A DNA stretch of 42,341 nt from Pseudomonadota bacterium (GTDB lineage: Bacteria; Pseudomonadota; Gammaproteobacteria; Burkholderiales; Gallionellaceae): assembly GCA_021783525.1 (NCBI GenBank), contig JAJXTT010000001.1, positions 1 to 42,341 of the forward strand, given 5' to 3'. The notes beneath the pieces were generated by a model, which had not been told where the DNA came from, did no database searches, and saw nothing but the letters and a program-made list of their open reading frames with translations. Numbering within the stretch: the stretch's first letter is position 1; every line of letters starts with the position of its first letter. Of this stretch, positions 1 to 7,417 are shown one piece after another. The position numbers and the translations under genes are program-made.

Positions 1-128
1 TCGGCTGGACACCGAAGATCAGCTTCGACGAACTGGTGGCCGAGATGGTGCGCGAGGACCTGAAGGCCGCCGAGCGCGACGAATTGGTGAAGAAGCATGG
101 CTACAAGGCCATGGATTATCACGAGTAA
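1..128 (+). CDS. gmd: GDP-mannose 4,6-dehydratase, C-terminal end only
   Basis: The first 128 bases encode the last 41 residues of a protein whose beginning lies outside the window; the frame opens at base 3 and ends in TAA at 126-128. The peptide begins GWTPKISFDELVAEMV and ends HGYKAMDYHE, which matches the C-terminal helix region of GDP-mannose 4,6-dehydratases (the WxP...F.ELV.EMV..D pattern). Members of this family convert GDP-D-mannose to GDP-4-keto-6-deoxy-D-mannose, the precursor of GDP-fucose, GDP-rhamnose and GDP-perosamine. Its position just before a polysaccharide locus fits that role. The catalytic part is not visible, so the assignment rests on the tail alone. Confidence 0.8.
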   Translation, partial: GWTPKISFDELVAEMVREDLKAAERDELVKKHGYKAMDYHE

Positions 129-207
129 ATCATGACACGGCCCGGCAAGACTTACATACTGGTCATCGCGAAATTTGAAGATGTGCAGTGTTCTTTAGCG
201 TTGCATA

Positions 208-1986
208 ATGCATCTCCCTGAGTCAATTATCCAACTATTTAAGCGTCTTTGGCATCATATTAGCCGACGGCGTCGCCTACAGTTTGGACTGCTGCTCGTG
301 CTAATGGTGCTAGCCTCGTTCGCCGAGATTATTAGCATCGGCGCGGTGTTGCCTTTCCTTGGTGTGCTCACGGCGCCTGACCGTATTTTTGTACACCCGG
401 CCGCGCAGCCTTTCATTGAGTTGCTGGCGATTAAAGAGCCCAAATATCTTCTGCTTCCGCTCACGGTTGTCTTTGGCTTGGCAGCTTTACTAACAGGGAC
501 GATGCGATTGGCGCTTCTCTGGGCAAGCACCCGCTTGTCCTTCGCCGCAGGATCCGATCTGAGTATCAATGTCTATCGTCGTACGCTATATCAGCCTTAT
601 GCGGTGCATGTCTCCCGCAACAGCAGCGAGGTAATCAGTGGCATTTCGGGTAAAACTTATGACCTTATCTATAGTGCGATCATGCCGGCGTTGGTTCTTA
701 TCAGTTCCGGCATTATGTTGGTTATGATACTGATCGCTCTTTTGTCCGTAGACCCCCTAATTGCGCTGGCAGCGTTTGGCGGATTTGGCCTGATCTACGC
801 CGTTATCATCCGCCTGACGCGAAAGCGTTTATTGATCGATAGCCAGAGGATTGCCCGCGAATCCACTCACGTCATAAAAGCCCTCCAAGAAGGGTTGGGC
901 GGAATACGCGATGTCCTGATTGATGGCACCCAGCCAATCTACTGCCAAATCTACCGCGATGCCGACCTCCCATTGCGGCGCGCTCAAGGCAACAACTTAT
1001 TTATTGGCCAAAGCCCTCGTTATGGAATGGAGGCCTTGGGCATGCTGCTCATTGCCGTACTCGCCTATGTGCTCGCTCAGCAACCAAACGGCATCGCCAA
1101 GGCCATTCCGGTGCTCGGTGCCCTGGCGCTGGGCGCACAACGGCTGTTGCCTGTGTTGCAGCAGGCCTATGGTGCGTGGTCTGCCATTCGAGGCGGCCAG
1201 GCATCACTGCAGGACGCGCTCGAGTTACTTGATCAACCGCTGCCCGATTATGCCGGGCGGCCCCCCGCGGAACCCCTGGCGTTCAGGCAACAAGTCGCAC
1301 TGAGGCAACTCTCGTTTCGCTATAACCCACAAGCACCATGGGTGCTCAACAAAATTGATCTCGCCATTGCCAAGGGTAGCCGCGTAGGTTTCATTGGTAC
1401 GACGGGTAGCGGTAAGAGCACCTTACTCGATATCGTCATGGGGCTATTGCAGCCTACGCAGGGTACACTCGAAATCGATGGTCAGCCAGTCACAATGGTC
1501 AACCAGCGTGCTTGGCAAGCGCATATCGCGCATGTTCCGCAGGCTATTTTCCTGGCTGATAGCAGCATCGAACAAAATATTGCTTTTGGTGTGCCCAGAG
1601 ACCAGATCAACGCTCAACGTGTCCGGCAAGCGGCTCGCCAGGCGCAGATCGCGGACATCATTGAAACCTGGCCCGAGCAGTACCAAACATTCGTGGGCGA
1701 GCGCGGTATCAGACTCTCCGGTGGTCAACGCCAGCGTATCGGTATCGCACGAGCTCTTTATAAGCAAGCGGACGTAATCATCTTTGACGAAGCTACCAGC
1801 GCGCTCGACAACGAAACCGAACAAGCCGTGATGCAGGCTATTGAAGAGCTAAGCGAGAACCTCACTATCCTCATCATCGCTCACCGCCTAACCACGCTGA
1901 AGAACTGCACCGAAATCGTGGAACTGGGTGATTGCGGCATTAAGCGAGTCGGGACTTACAAAGAGATAGTCGCTAACTCAATTTGA
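208..1986 (+). CDS. ABC transporter, fused membrane and ATPase domains (lipid-linked saccharide flippase type)
   Basis: A 592-aa half-transporter. Residues 1-320 hold several hydrophobic membrane segments. The C-terminal 240 residues are an ABC ATPase with Walker A (GTTGSGKST), the signature LSGGQRQRIGIARAL, Walker B (VIIFDEATSALD) and an H-loop histidine (IIAHRLTT). The size and domain order match MsbA and PglK, which flip lipid-linked glycans across the inner membrane as homodimers. Ahead of pseudaminic acid and glycosyltransferase genes, the likely cargo is an undecaprenyl-linked saccharide; this is inference. ATG 208 is the first start after an in-frame TAG at 196-198 and has no convincing Shine-Dalgarno sequence. 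No Wzx flippase is seen in the window, so this gene may do that job. Confidence 0.85.
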   Translation: MHLPESIIQLFKRLWHHISRRRRLQFGLLLVLMVLASFAEIISIGAVLPFLGVLTAPDRIFVHPAAQPFIELLAIKEPKYLLLPLTVVFGLAALLTGTMRLALLWASTRLSFAAGSDLSINVYRRTLYQPYAVHVSRNSSEVISGISGKTYDLIYSAIMPALVLISSGIMLVMILIALLSVDPLIALAAFGGFGLIYAVIIRLTRKRLLIDSQRIARESTHVIKALQEGLGGIRDVLIDGTQPIYCQIYRDADLPLRRAQGNNLFIGQSPRYGMEALGMLLIAVLAYVLAQQPNGIAKAIPVLGALALGAQRLLPVLQQAYGAWSAIRGGQASLQDALELLDQPLPDYAGRPPAEPLAFRQQVALRQLSFRYNPQAPWVLNKIDLAIAKGSRVGFIGTTGSGKSTLLDIVMGLLQPTQGTLEIDGQPVTMVNQRAWQAHIAHVPQAIFLADSSIEQNIAFGVPRDQINAQRVRQAARQAQIADIIETWPEQYQTFVGERGIRLSGGQRQRIGIARALYKQADVIIFDEATSALDNETEQAVMQAIEELSENLTILIIAHRLTTLKNCTEIVELGDCGIKRVGTYKEIVANSI

Positions 1987-2009
1987 TTTCCACAGGAAAG
2001 AATCTTTCT

Positions 2010-3008
2010 ATGCTCACTAATTCCTCACTCCTGATCACGGGTGGCACTGGTTCTTTTGGCCATGCCTTCGTGCCCATGACGCTGGACAAATATAATCCAC
2101 GTCGCCTAGTTATATTTTCTCGAGATGAGATGAAGCAATGGGAAATGGCCAAACTATATGGACATGATAAACGTGTGCGTTTTTTTATCGGTGACGTTCG
2201 CGACAAAGACCGTCTCGCTCGTGCCTTACACGGAATTGATTTCGTCGTGCATGCCGCAGCGACCAAAATTGTGCCAACTGCAGAATACAACCCATTCGAA
2301 TGTGTAAAAACAAACATTAATGGCGCGATGAACCTGATCGATGCCTGTATAGATCAGGGAGTAAAGCGTGTCGTGGCTTTATCTACTGATAAGGCTAGCA
2401 GTCCTGCCAACTTGTATGGCGCTACAAAATTGGCCTCGGACAAACTATTTGTCGCAGGAAACTCCTATTCTGGACAAGCCGATACCCGTTTCGCGGTGGT
2501 GCGTTATGGGAATGTAATGGGCTCGCGCGGCTCGGTGATACCGTTTTTCCTTTCCATAGCGGACAAGGGGGTTCTACCTATTACCGATCCACGGATGACA
2601 CGTTTCATGATCACATTGGAGCAGGGAGTTGATCTTGTCTGGCATGCCTTTGAGGACATGGTTGGAGGCGAGATCTACGTGAAAAAAATCCCTTCCATGA
2701 ACATCGCTGACATCGCCAGGGCGGCAGTGCCAGAAGCCCGCCATGAAGTGGTCGGGATTCGCCCAGGCGAGAAGCTTCATGAACAGATGATTGGTCCTGA
2801 AGATGCTCTACATACATACGAATACGCAGATCATTACAAGATCTTGCCAGCCATTCATAGCTGGAGCTCTGATCCGGACAGGATTAATGGCGGTGCAAAG
2901 GTCTCGCCAGATTTTACTTACAGTTCAGACAACAACCCTGACTGGATGACTTTAGCCACCTTGTCTGCGTGGATAGAGCAGAACCGGGAAAAAGTCGGGC
3001 GGATATGA
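2010..3008 (+). CDS. pseB: UDP-N-acetylglucosamine 4,6-dehydratase (inverting)
   Basis: First step of pseudaminic acid synthesis: UDP-GlcNAc to UDP-2-acetamido-2,6-dideoxy-L-arabino-hexos-4-ulose. The 332-aa protein has the short, soluble PseB/FlaA1 layout: an NAD(P)-binding TGGTGSFG at residues 10-17, STDKASSPANLYGATK at 125-140 carrying the Asp-Lys pair and the Tyr-x3-Lys of the extended SDR fold, and RPGEKLHEQMI near the C-terminus. An in-frame TTG at 1983 overlaps the ABC gene, but ATG 2010 has AGGAAAG nine bases upstream and gives the family's usual length and N-terminus, so it is preferred. The stop overlaps the pseC start (ATGA). The order pseB-pseC supports the call over a generic CapD. 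Confidence 0.92.
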   Translation: MLTNSSLLITGGTGSFGHAFVPMTLDKYNPRRLVIFSRDEMKQWEMAKLYGHDKRVRFFIGDVRDKDRLARALHGIDFVVHAAATKIVPTAEYNPFECVKTNINGAMNLIDACIDQGVKRVVALSTDKASSPANLYGATKLASDKLFVAGNSYSGQADTRFAVVRYGNVMGSRGSVIPFFLSIADKGVLPITDPRMTRFMITLEQGVDLVWHAFEDMVGGEIYVKKIPSMNIADIARAAVPEARHEVVGIRPGEKLHEQMIGPEDALHTYEYADHYKILPAIHSWSSDPDRINGGAKVSPDFTYSSDNNPDWMTLATLSAWIEQNREKVGRI

Positions 3009-4177
3009 GTGCGATGATTCCTTATGGGCGACAGGATATCAACGAGTCGGATATTCAGGCCGTAGTGGACGTGCTGCGATCAGATTTTCTGACGCAAGGA
3101 CCAGCAGTACCGGCATTTGAAAAAGCAGTTGCCGAGTACTGTGGGGCACAATTTTCAGTTGCCGTAAGCAGCGCTACGGCTGCACTTCACATCGCCTGTC
3201 TCGCACTGGGTGTTGGTAAGGGAGACCTCGTCTGGACTAGCCCTATAACCTTTGTGGCGAGTGCGAATTGTGCCCTCTATTGTGGCGCAGATATCGATTT
3301 TGTCGATATAGATCCGCATACCTATAACCTCAGTGCAGCGCACTTGGAAGAGAAACTCGAGCAGGCCAGGCATGCAGGCCGCCTGCCTAAAGTGGTTATT
3401 CCTGTGCACCTCTCTGGCCAATCTTGTGACATGGCAAGCATCCACGCCCTGAGCCAACGTTATGGCTTCAAGATAATTGAAGATGCCTCACACGCCATCG
3501 GTGGGAAATATCAAGGCCAACCTATTGGTGGCTGCCGTTATAGCGAAATCACCATATTCAGCTTTCATCCTGTCAAAATCATCACGACAGGTGAAGGTGG
3601 CATGGCGTTGACCAATGATGTCCGCTTGGCCAAGCGCATGCAGCTTTTGCGCAGTCATGGCATTACGCGCGACACCCATGAGATGACGCATGAGCCTGAT
3701 GGCCCTTGGTACTACCAACAGATTGATCTTGGTTTCAACTACCGCATGACCGATCTTCAGGCTGCTTTGGGCTTGAGCCAGATGCAACGTCTGGACGAGT
3801 TCGTGGCCATTCGCCATACGGTCGCCAACCGATATGGCGAACTCTTTAAAGATTTGCCAATGGTGACCCCATGGCAACATCCAGAAAGTTATTCAGCATT
3901 TCACCTATACGTCATCCGGTTGAAACTGGTGCAGCTCGGCAAGACACATCTCGCATTCTTCGAGGCGCTAAGATCGGCGGGGGTGGGAGTCAATTTGCAT
4001 TACATACCAGTGTATCTCCAACCATACTATCAAGGCCTTGGGTTCGAAGCGGGGCACTGCCCAGAAGCTGAACGTTATTACGCGGAGGCGATCAGCCTGC
4101 CAATGTATCCAGGGTTGATGGAAGGCGGGCAACAAAGAGTCGTTGAAGCCTTAGGGAAAATCGCATCGCAATGCTAA
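3005..4177 (+). CDS. pseC: UDP-4-keto-6-deoxy-N-acetylhexosamine aminotransferase
   Basis: Second step of the pseudaminic acid route: a PLP-dependent transfer of an amino group to C4 of the PseB product, using glutamate. This 390-aa DegT/DnrJ/EryC1/StrS enzyme has the PLP lysine at about K191 in FSFHPVKIITTGEGGM, which is the PseC form of the motif, with EDASHAIGG upstream. The reading frame stays open back to 2969, but the protein would then carry twelve extra residues inside pseB. ATG 3005 overlaps the pseB stop by four bases (ATGA) and begins MSAMIPYGRQDI as expected. The gene ends inside the next one with a 7-base overlap, so translation is probably coupled. Confidence 0.93.
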   Translation: MSAMIPYGRQDINESDIQAVVDVLRSDFLTQGPAVPAFEKAVAEYCGAQFSVAVSSATAALHIACLALGVGKGDLVWTSPITFVASANCALYCGADIDFVDIDPHTYNLSAAHLEEKLEQARHAGRLPKVVIPVHLSGQSCDMASIHALSQRYGFKIIEDASHAIGGKYQGQPIGGCRYSEITIFSFHPVKIITTGEGGMALTNDVRLAKRMQLLRSHGITRDTHEMTHEPDGPWYYQQIDLGFNYRMTDLQAALGLSQMQRLDEFVAIRHTVANRYGELFKDLPMVTPWQHPESYSAFHLYVIRLKLVQLGKTHLAFFEALRSAGVGVNLHYIPVYLQPYYQGLGFEAGHCPEAERYYAEAISLPMYPGLMEGGQQRVVEALGKIASQC

Positions 4178-5055
4178 GCGTCAACAAGCTTGGGTTGGGA
4201 ACGGTTCAATGGGGGCTGCGATATGGGTTGGCTAACCAGAATGGATTAACGCCACCGGAAACCGTAAGGGAGATTCTCTCTGAGGCAAGAAGCTATGGCA
4301 TTACGATATTAGACACTGCCTCCTTGTATGGTGAGTCGGAAGCTGTCCTGGGGGCTAATTCTCTAGAAGGGTTCAAGGTCGTAACAAAAACGCCTAGATT
4401 TGCGACCCCGGTCATTACAGACGAGCAAGCCCTAAACTTAACGCACACATTCTCCTTGTCACTTCAGAGACTTTCGACCACGAAGGTCTACGGGCTCTTG
4501 ATTCATCATGCTGATGATCTTCTTGTACCCGGAGGTGAAAAACTGGTGGCGGCAATTATGGCGCTGAAAGAGACCGGGGTGGTGGAAAAAATTGGGGTCT
4601 CCGTTTATCACAGTGATCAAATTGATGCGGTTTTGAAAATAATCAAACCGGATCTTGTTCAACTTCCCATCAGTGTTTTGGATCAAAGGTTGTTGTTGAA
4701 CGGGCAACTGGAGCGAATGAAAAACATGGGGATCGAGATTCACGCTCGTTCAGTATTCCTGCAAGGATTGTTGTTGATGCCACTGAATCGAATTCCCCCG
4801 TATTTCGATCCGATTCGACCGCTGTTGGCCCGGTGGCGTGCTGCTGCTGAAGGTCAAGGTCTGACCCCGGTTCAGGCGGCCCTTTCATTTGTGCGCGATA
4901 TTTCCTATGTGGATACGGTGTTGGTGGGCGTGGAAAATCTGGAGCAGTTCCGTTCCTGCTGCGTAGATTTTTCGGTTTCAGGAACATTTGATGCGTCAGG
5001 CCTGGCCTGTCACGACCCCATGTACATTAATCCGGCTCTCTGGAATCGCGCATGA
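4171..5055 (+). CDS. Aldo/keto reductase inside the pse operon
   Basis: A 294-aa protein of the NADPH-dependent aldo/keto reductase superfamily (TIM barrel). It starts KLGLGTVQWGLRYG and keeps the full catalytic set in order: Asp about 48 and Tyr about 53 (ILDTASLYGE), Lys about 73 (VVTKTP) and His about 112 (LLIHHADD). No member of the core pseudaminic acid pathway is an aldo/keto reductase, so its substrate is unknown. It overlaps pseC by seven bases and the next gene by four, which places it firmly in the same transcription unit. It may reduce or epimerise a keto-sugar intermediate or an acyl-group precursor; that is inference. Confidence 0.85.
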   Translation: MLSVNKLGLGTVQWGLRYGLANQNGLTPPETVREILSEARSYGITILDTASLYGESEAVLGANSLEGFKVVTKTPRFATPVITDEQALNLTHTFSLSLQRLSTTKVYGLLIHHADDLLVPGGEKLVAAIMALKETGVVEKIGVSVYHSDQIDAVLKIIKPDLVQLPISVLDQRLLLNGQLERMKNMGIEIHARSVFLQGLLLMPLNRIPPYFDPIRPLLARWRAAAEGQGLTPVQAALSFVRDISYVDTVLVGVENLEQFRSCCVDFSVSGTFDASGLACHDPMYINPALWNRA

Positions 5056-5948
5056 ATATCCTGAAACTTGGCGTGATTGGGCTTTCGCCCGGCAACGGCC
5101 ACCCTTATTCATGGTCTGCCATTTTTAACGGCTATGATCCTGCGTGTATGGAAGAATGTGGTTTCCCGGCCATTCCCCGTTATCTGGAAAAGCAACGCTT
5201 TCCCGAGGATGCAATCGCACAGGCACAAGTTACCCATGTTTGGACGCAACGCAAAGAAATTTCAGCGCATGTGGCCAAGGCCGCATTGATCCCTAATGTA
5301 GTCGATCACTACATGGATATGATTGGGCAAGTGGATGGAATATTGCTGGCACGCGATGACGCCGAGACCCACCTTGAATTTGCTGCCCCATTTCTCGAAG
5401 CAGGTCTTCCCGTCTATATCGACAAGCCGTTGGCATTGAGCGTGGCCGAAGCAAGGCAGTTACTTGAATTGCAGCGCTATCCCGGACAAATATTTTCATG
5501 CTCAGCCCTGCGATATGCCAAAGAGTTTCAGTTATCGCCTGCTGATTGGGCGAAAGTTGGCCGTGTGCGGCACATTCACGCAATCGTACCCAAGGATTGG
5601 GACAAATATGCCGTGCATGTCATTGAGCCGTTGTTGTTGCTTGCCCGCGAACGTGGCTCGTTAGAGGATACTCAAACGTGGCGGAACGATGATTCGACCA
5701 CATTAGCTGCGAGATATGCAGGGGGCGTCCAGGTGCTTATCAGTACGATGGGCTCATCTCATGCGCCACTGGCCCTGAGGCTTATGGGTGAGTCCGGCTG
5801 GAAAGACCTGTTTTTCGAGGACACCTATTTCGCCTTCAAGAGCGCGTTGTATGAGTTCGTTCAGGGAATTATTCAACGGGATGTGCGCACCGAACCCAAC
5901 TTCATGCTGGAAGTCGTCAATCTGATCGAATTGGGGAGAACGGCTTGA
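5052..5948 (+). CDS. Gfo/Idh/MocA-type oxidoreductase
   Basis: A 298-aa protein with an N-terminal nucleotide-binding Rossmann fold (KLGVIGLSPGNGHPYS) and the family's cofactor and substrate-pocket motif in the form IDKPLALS at about residues 123-130, the equivalent of the usual EKP. The C-terminal substrate domain is short for the family. Relatives oxidise or reduce sugar hydroxyls with NAD(P), often in nucleotide-sugar pathways. The start overlaps the aldo/keto reductase stop as ATGA, and its end overlaps the SDR start. The glycine-rich loop is unusual (GLSPGNGH rather than GxGxxG), so cofactor binding may differ. The specific reaction cannot be read from the sequence. Confidence 0.82.
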   Translation: MNILKLGVIGLSPGNGHPYSWSAIFNGYDPACMEECGFPAIPRYLEKQRFPEDAIAQAQVTHVWTQRKEISAHVAKAALIPNVVDHYMDMIGQVDGILLARDDAETHLEFAAPFLEAGLPVYIDKPLALSVAEARQLLELQRYPGQIFSCSALRYAKEFQLSPADWAKVGRVRHIHAIVPKDWDKYAVHVIEPLLLLARERGSLEDTQTWRNDDSTTLAARYAGGVQVLISTMGSSHAPLALRLMGESGWKDLFFEDTYFAFKSALYEFVQGIIQRDVRTEPNFMLEVVNLIELGRTA

Positions 5949-6706
5949 AACCAAGAACAATATTGATTACAGGGGGAAGTGGCAAATTCGGCCGTCCCCT
6001 GGTGAGCCATTTTCTGGAGATGGGCGATCGCGTCATCACCACTTGTCGATCATCCGAATCACTCGAGAAAATATTGGTGGAATTTGCCAGATATGGCGAG
6101 AAATTTGTGGGAATCCAGGCGGATCTTACAGATCCAGAAGCGGTCAACACGCTCATGGAGACGCTTGATAGCCAGGGTATTCGGCCCGATTGCCTGGTTA
6201 ACAACGCGCGAAGCCTCGGTTTCCTGAAAATTGAATCAAATGGTTTGGTCGGGCGGGAAAATTTCGCAGGCGAGTTTCTGCTGGATGTCATTGTGCCTTA
6301 TGAGCTGACGATGGCACTAGGGAGGCAAAAGAACAGTCAATTGCGGAGTGTCGTGAACATAGGGTCGATGTATGGAACAGTTGCTGCAAACCCTCATTTG
6401 TATGCCGACCCTGCTAGACAATCTCCATTGCACTATGGCGTGGCAAAGGCGGCACTCGCTCATCTGACGAAGGAATTGGCGGTACGCCTTTCCAATAATG
6501 GGGTTCAGGTGAACTGTGTCGCGTTTGGCGGGGTAGAAGGACGCGTCGACGAAGCGTTCAAGCAACGTTACGCGCAGCTTTGTCCAATGGGGCGGATGCT
6601 CAAGGAAGATGAAATTGTGGGGCCTGTAGACGTGTTGCTGTCGGACAAATGCTCGGGTGTAACCGGGCATACATTGGCCGTGGATGGCGGATGGAGCGTT
6701 TGGTAG
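5945..6706 (+). CDS. Short-chain dehydrogenase/reductase preceding the CMP-sugar synthetase
   Basis: A 253-aa classical SDR: cofactor loop TGGSGKFG at about residues 9-16, structural LVNNAR near 84-89, Ser about 141 (NIGSMYG), and Tyr164/Lys168 in LHYGVAKAALAHL. The start is TTG at 5945, overlapping the preceding stop (TTGA) and preceded by GGGGAG at 5934-5939, so the rare start codon is well supported. The C-terminus carries the usual SDR ending (TGHTLAVDGGW). Campylobacter ptm clusters also place an SDR (ptmA) directly before a nonulosonate cytidylyltransferase (ptmB), a possible parallel. The substrate is unknown. Confidence 0.87.
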   Translation: MKPRTILITGGSGKFGRPLVSHFLEMGDRVITTCRSSESLEKILVEFARYGEKFVGIQADLTDPEAVNTLMETLDSQGIRPDCLVNNARSLGFLKIESNGLVGRENFAGEFLLDVIVPYELTMALGRQKNSQLRSVVNIGSMYGTVAANPHLYADPARQSPLHYGVAKAALAHLTKELAVRLSNNGVQVNCVAFGGVEGRVDEAFKQRYAQLCPMGRMLKEDEIVGPVDVLLSDKCSGVTGHTLAVDGGWSVW

Positions 6707-7416
6707 TGAAACATATTGCCGTGATATTGGCCCGTGGTGGTTCCAAGCGACTGCCACGCAAGAACATACTGGATTTCCATGGGAGGCCCATGCTCGCATG
6801 GACAGTGGAAGCCGCATTGAAGTCCGGCCAATTCGACCGAGTGTTGTTGTCAACAGATGATCAGGAAATTGCCGATATCGGCCGCGTATATGGTGCGGAG
6901 GTGCCATTTTTGCGTGCGGAGGCTCAGGACGACATGGCCTCTTCCAGCGAGGCAACGCTGGCTGCTCTCGGCCAGGCAGAATCACATTGGAACGTTCAAT
7001 TCGATGTCGTCACACAACTCATGGCGAATTGCCCTTTGCGCGATGCGGAAGACATCAAATGCGCATCTCAGGCTTTTGCCAGTCGCAATTCCCCTGCACA
7101 GATCAGCTGCTTCCGTTATGGCTGGATGAATCCATGGTGGGCCGCAAAGCTAAACGACCAAAGCGTTCCTGAATACCTCTTTCCAGAAGCCCGGCTTGCG
7201 CGCTCTCAGGATTTGCCACCCTTGTATTGTCCAAGCGGTGCGATATGGACGGCGCAGGCTCGGACGCTTAAAACCGAAAAAACCTTTTACGCGCCAGGTC
7301 ACACCTTTTTTCCACTGGGCTGGATGTCTGCGATGGATATTGATGACGCGGAAGACATGGAAATGGCCAGAGCGTGTTTTCTGGTTAGGCGTCAGCAGGA
7401 GAGTAAGGAGGCGTGA
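6706..7416 (+). CDS. pseF: Pseudaminic acid cytidylyltransferase
   Basis: Activates pseudaminic acid with CTP to give CMP-Pse for the glycosyltransferases. The N-terminus KHIAVILARGGSKRLPRKN is the nucleotide-binding signature of acylneuraminate cytidylyltransferases, and MTVV-type motifs are replaced by VVTQLMANCPLRDAEDI as in PseF. The preferred start is GTG 6706, which overlaps the SDR stop (TAGTG), has GGAG ten bases upstream and gives the family's usual N-terminus and about 236 residues. ATG 6691 would add five residues and cannot be excluded. The strong AAGGAGG for the next gene lies inside the end of this one. Assignment as PseF rather than NeuA or LegF rests on the pseB/pseC/pseG/pseI neighbours. 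Confidence 0.9.
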   Translation: MKHIAVILARGGSKRLPRKNILDFHGRPMLAWTVEAALKSGQFDRVLLSTDDQEIADIGRVYGAEVPFLRAEAQDDMASSSEATLAALGQAESHWNVQFDVVTQLMANCPLRDAEDIKCASQAFASRNSPAQISCFRYGWMNPWWAAKLNDQSVPEYLFPEARLARSQDLPPLYCPSGAIWTAQARTLKTEKTFYAPGHTFFPLGWMSAMDIDDAEDMEMARACFLVRRQQESKEA

Positions 7417-7417
7417 G

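Noticed and set aside
6317..6985. A 222-aa minus-strand open frame opposite the SDR and pseF
   Set aside because: It spans two well-supported plus-strand genes and has no recognisable domain.
7196..7417. Upstream extension of the pseGH frame
   Set aside because: It lies wholly inside pseF; ATG 7418 has a near-perfect ribosome site and the expected PseG N-terminus.
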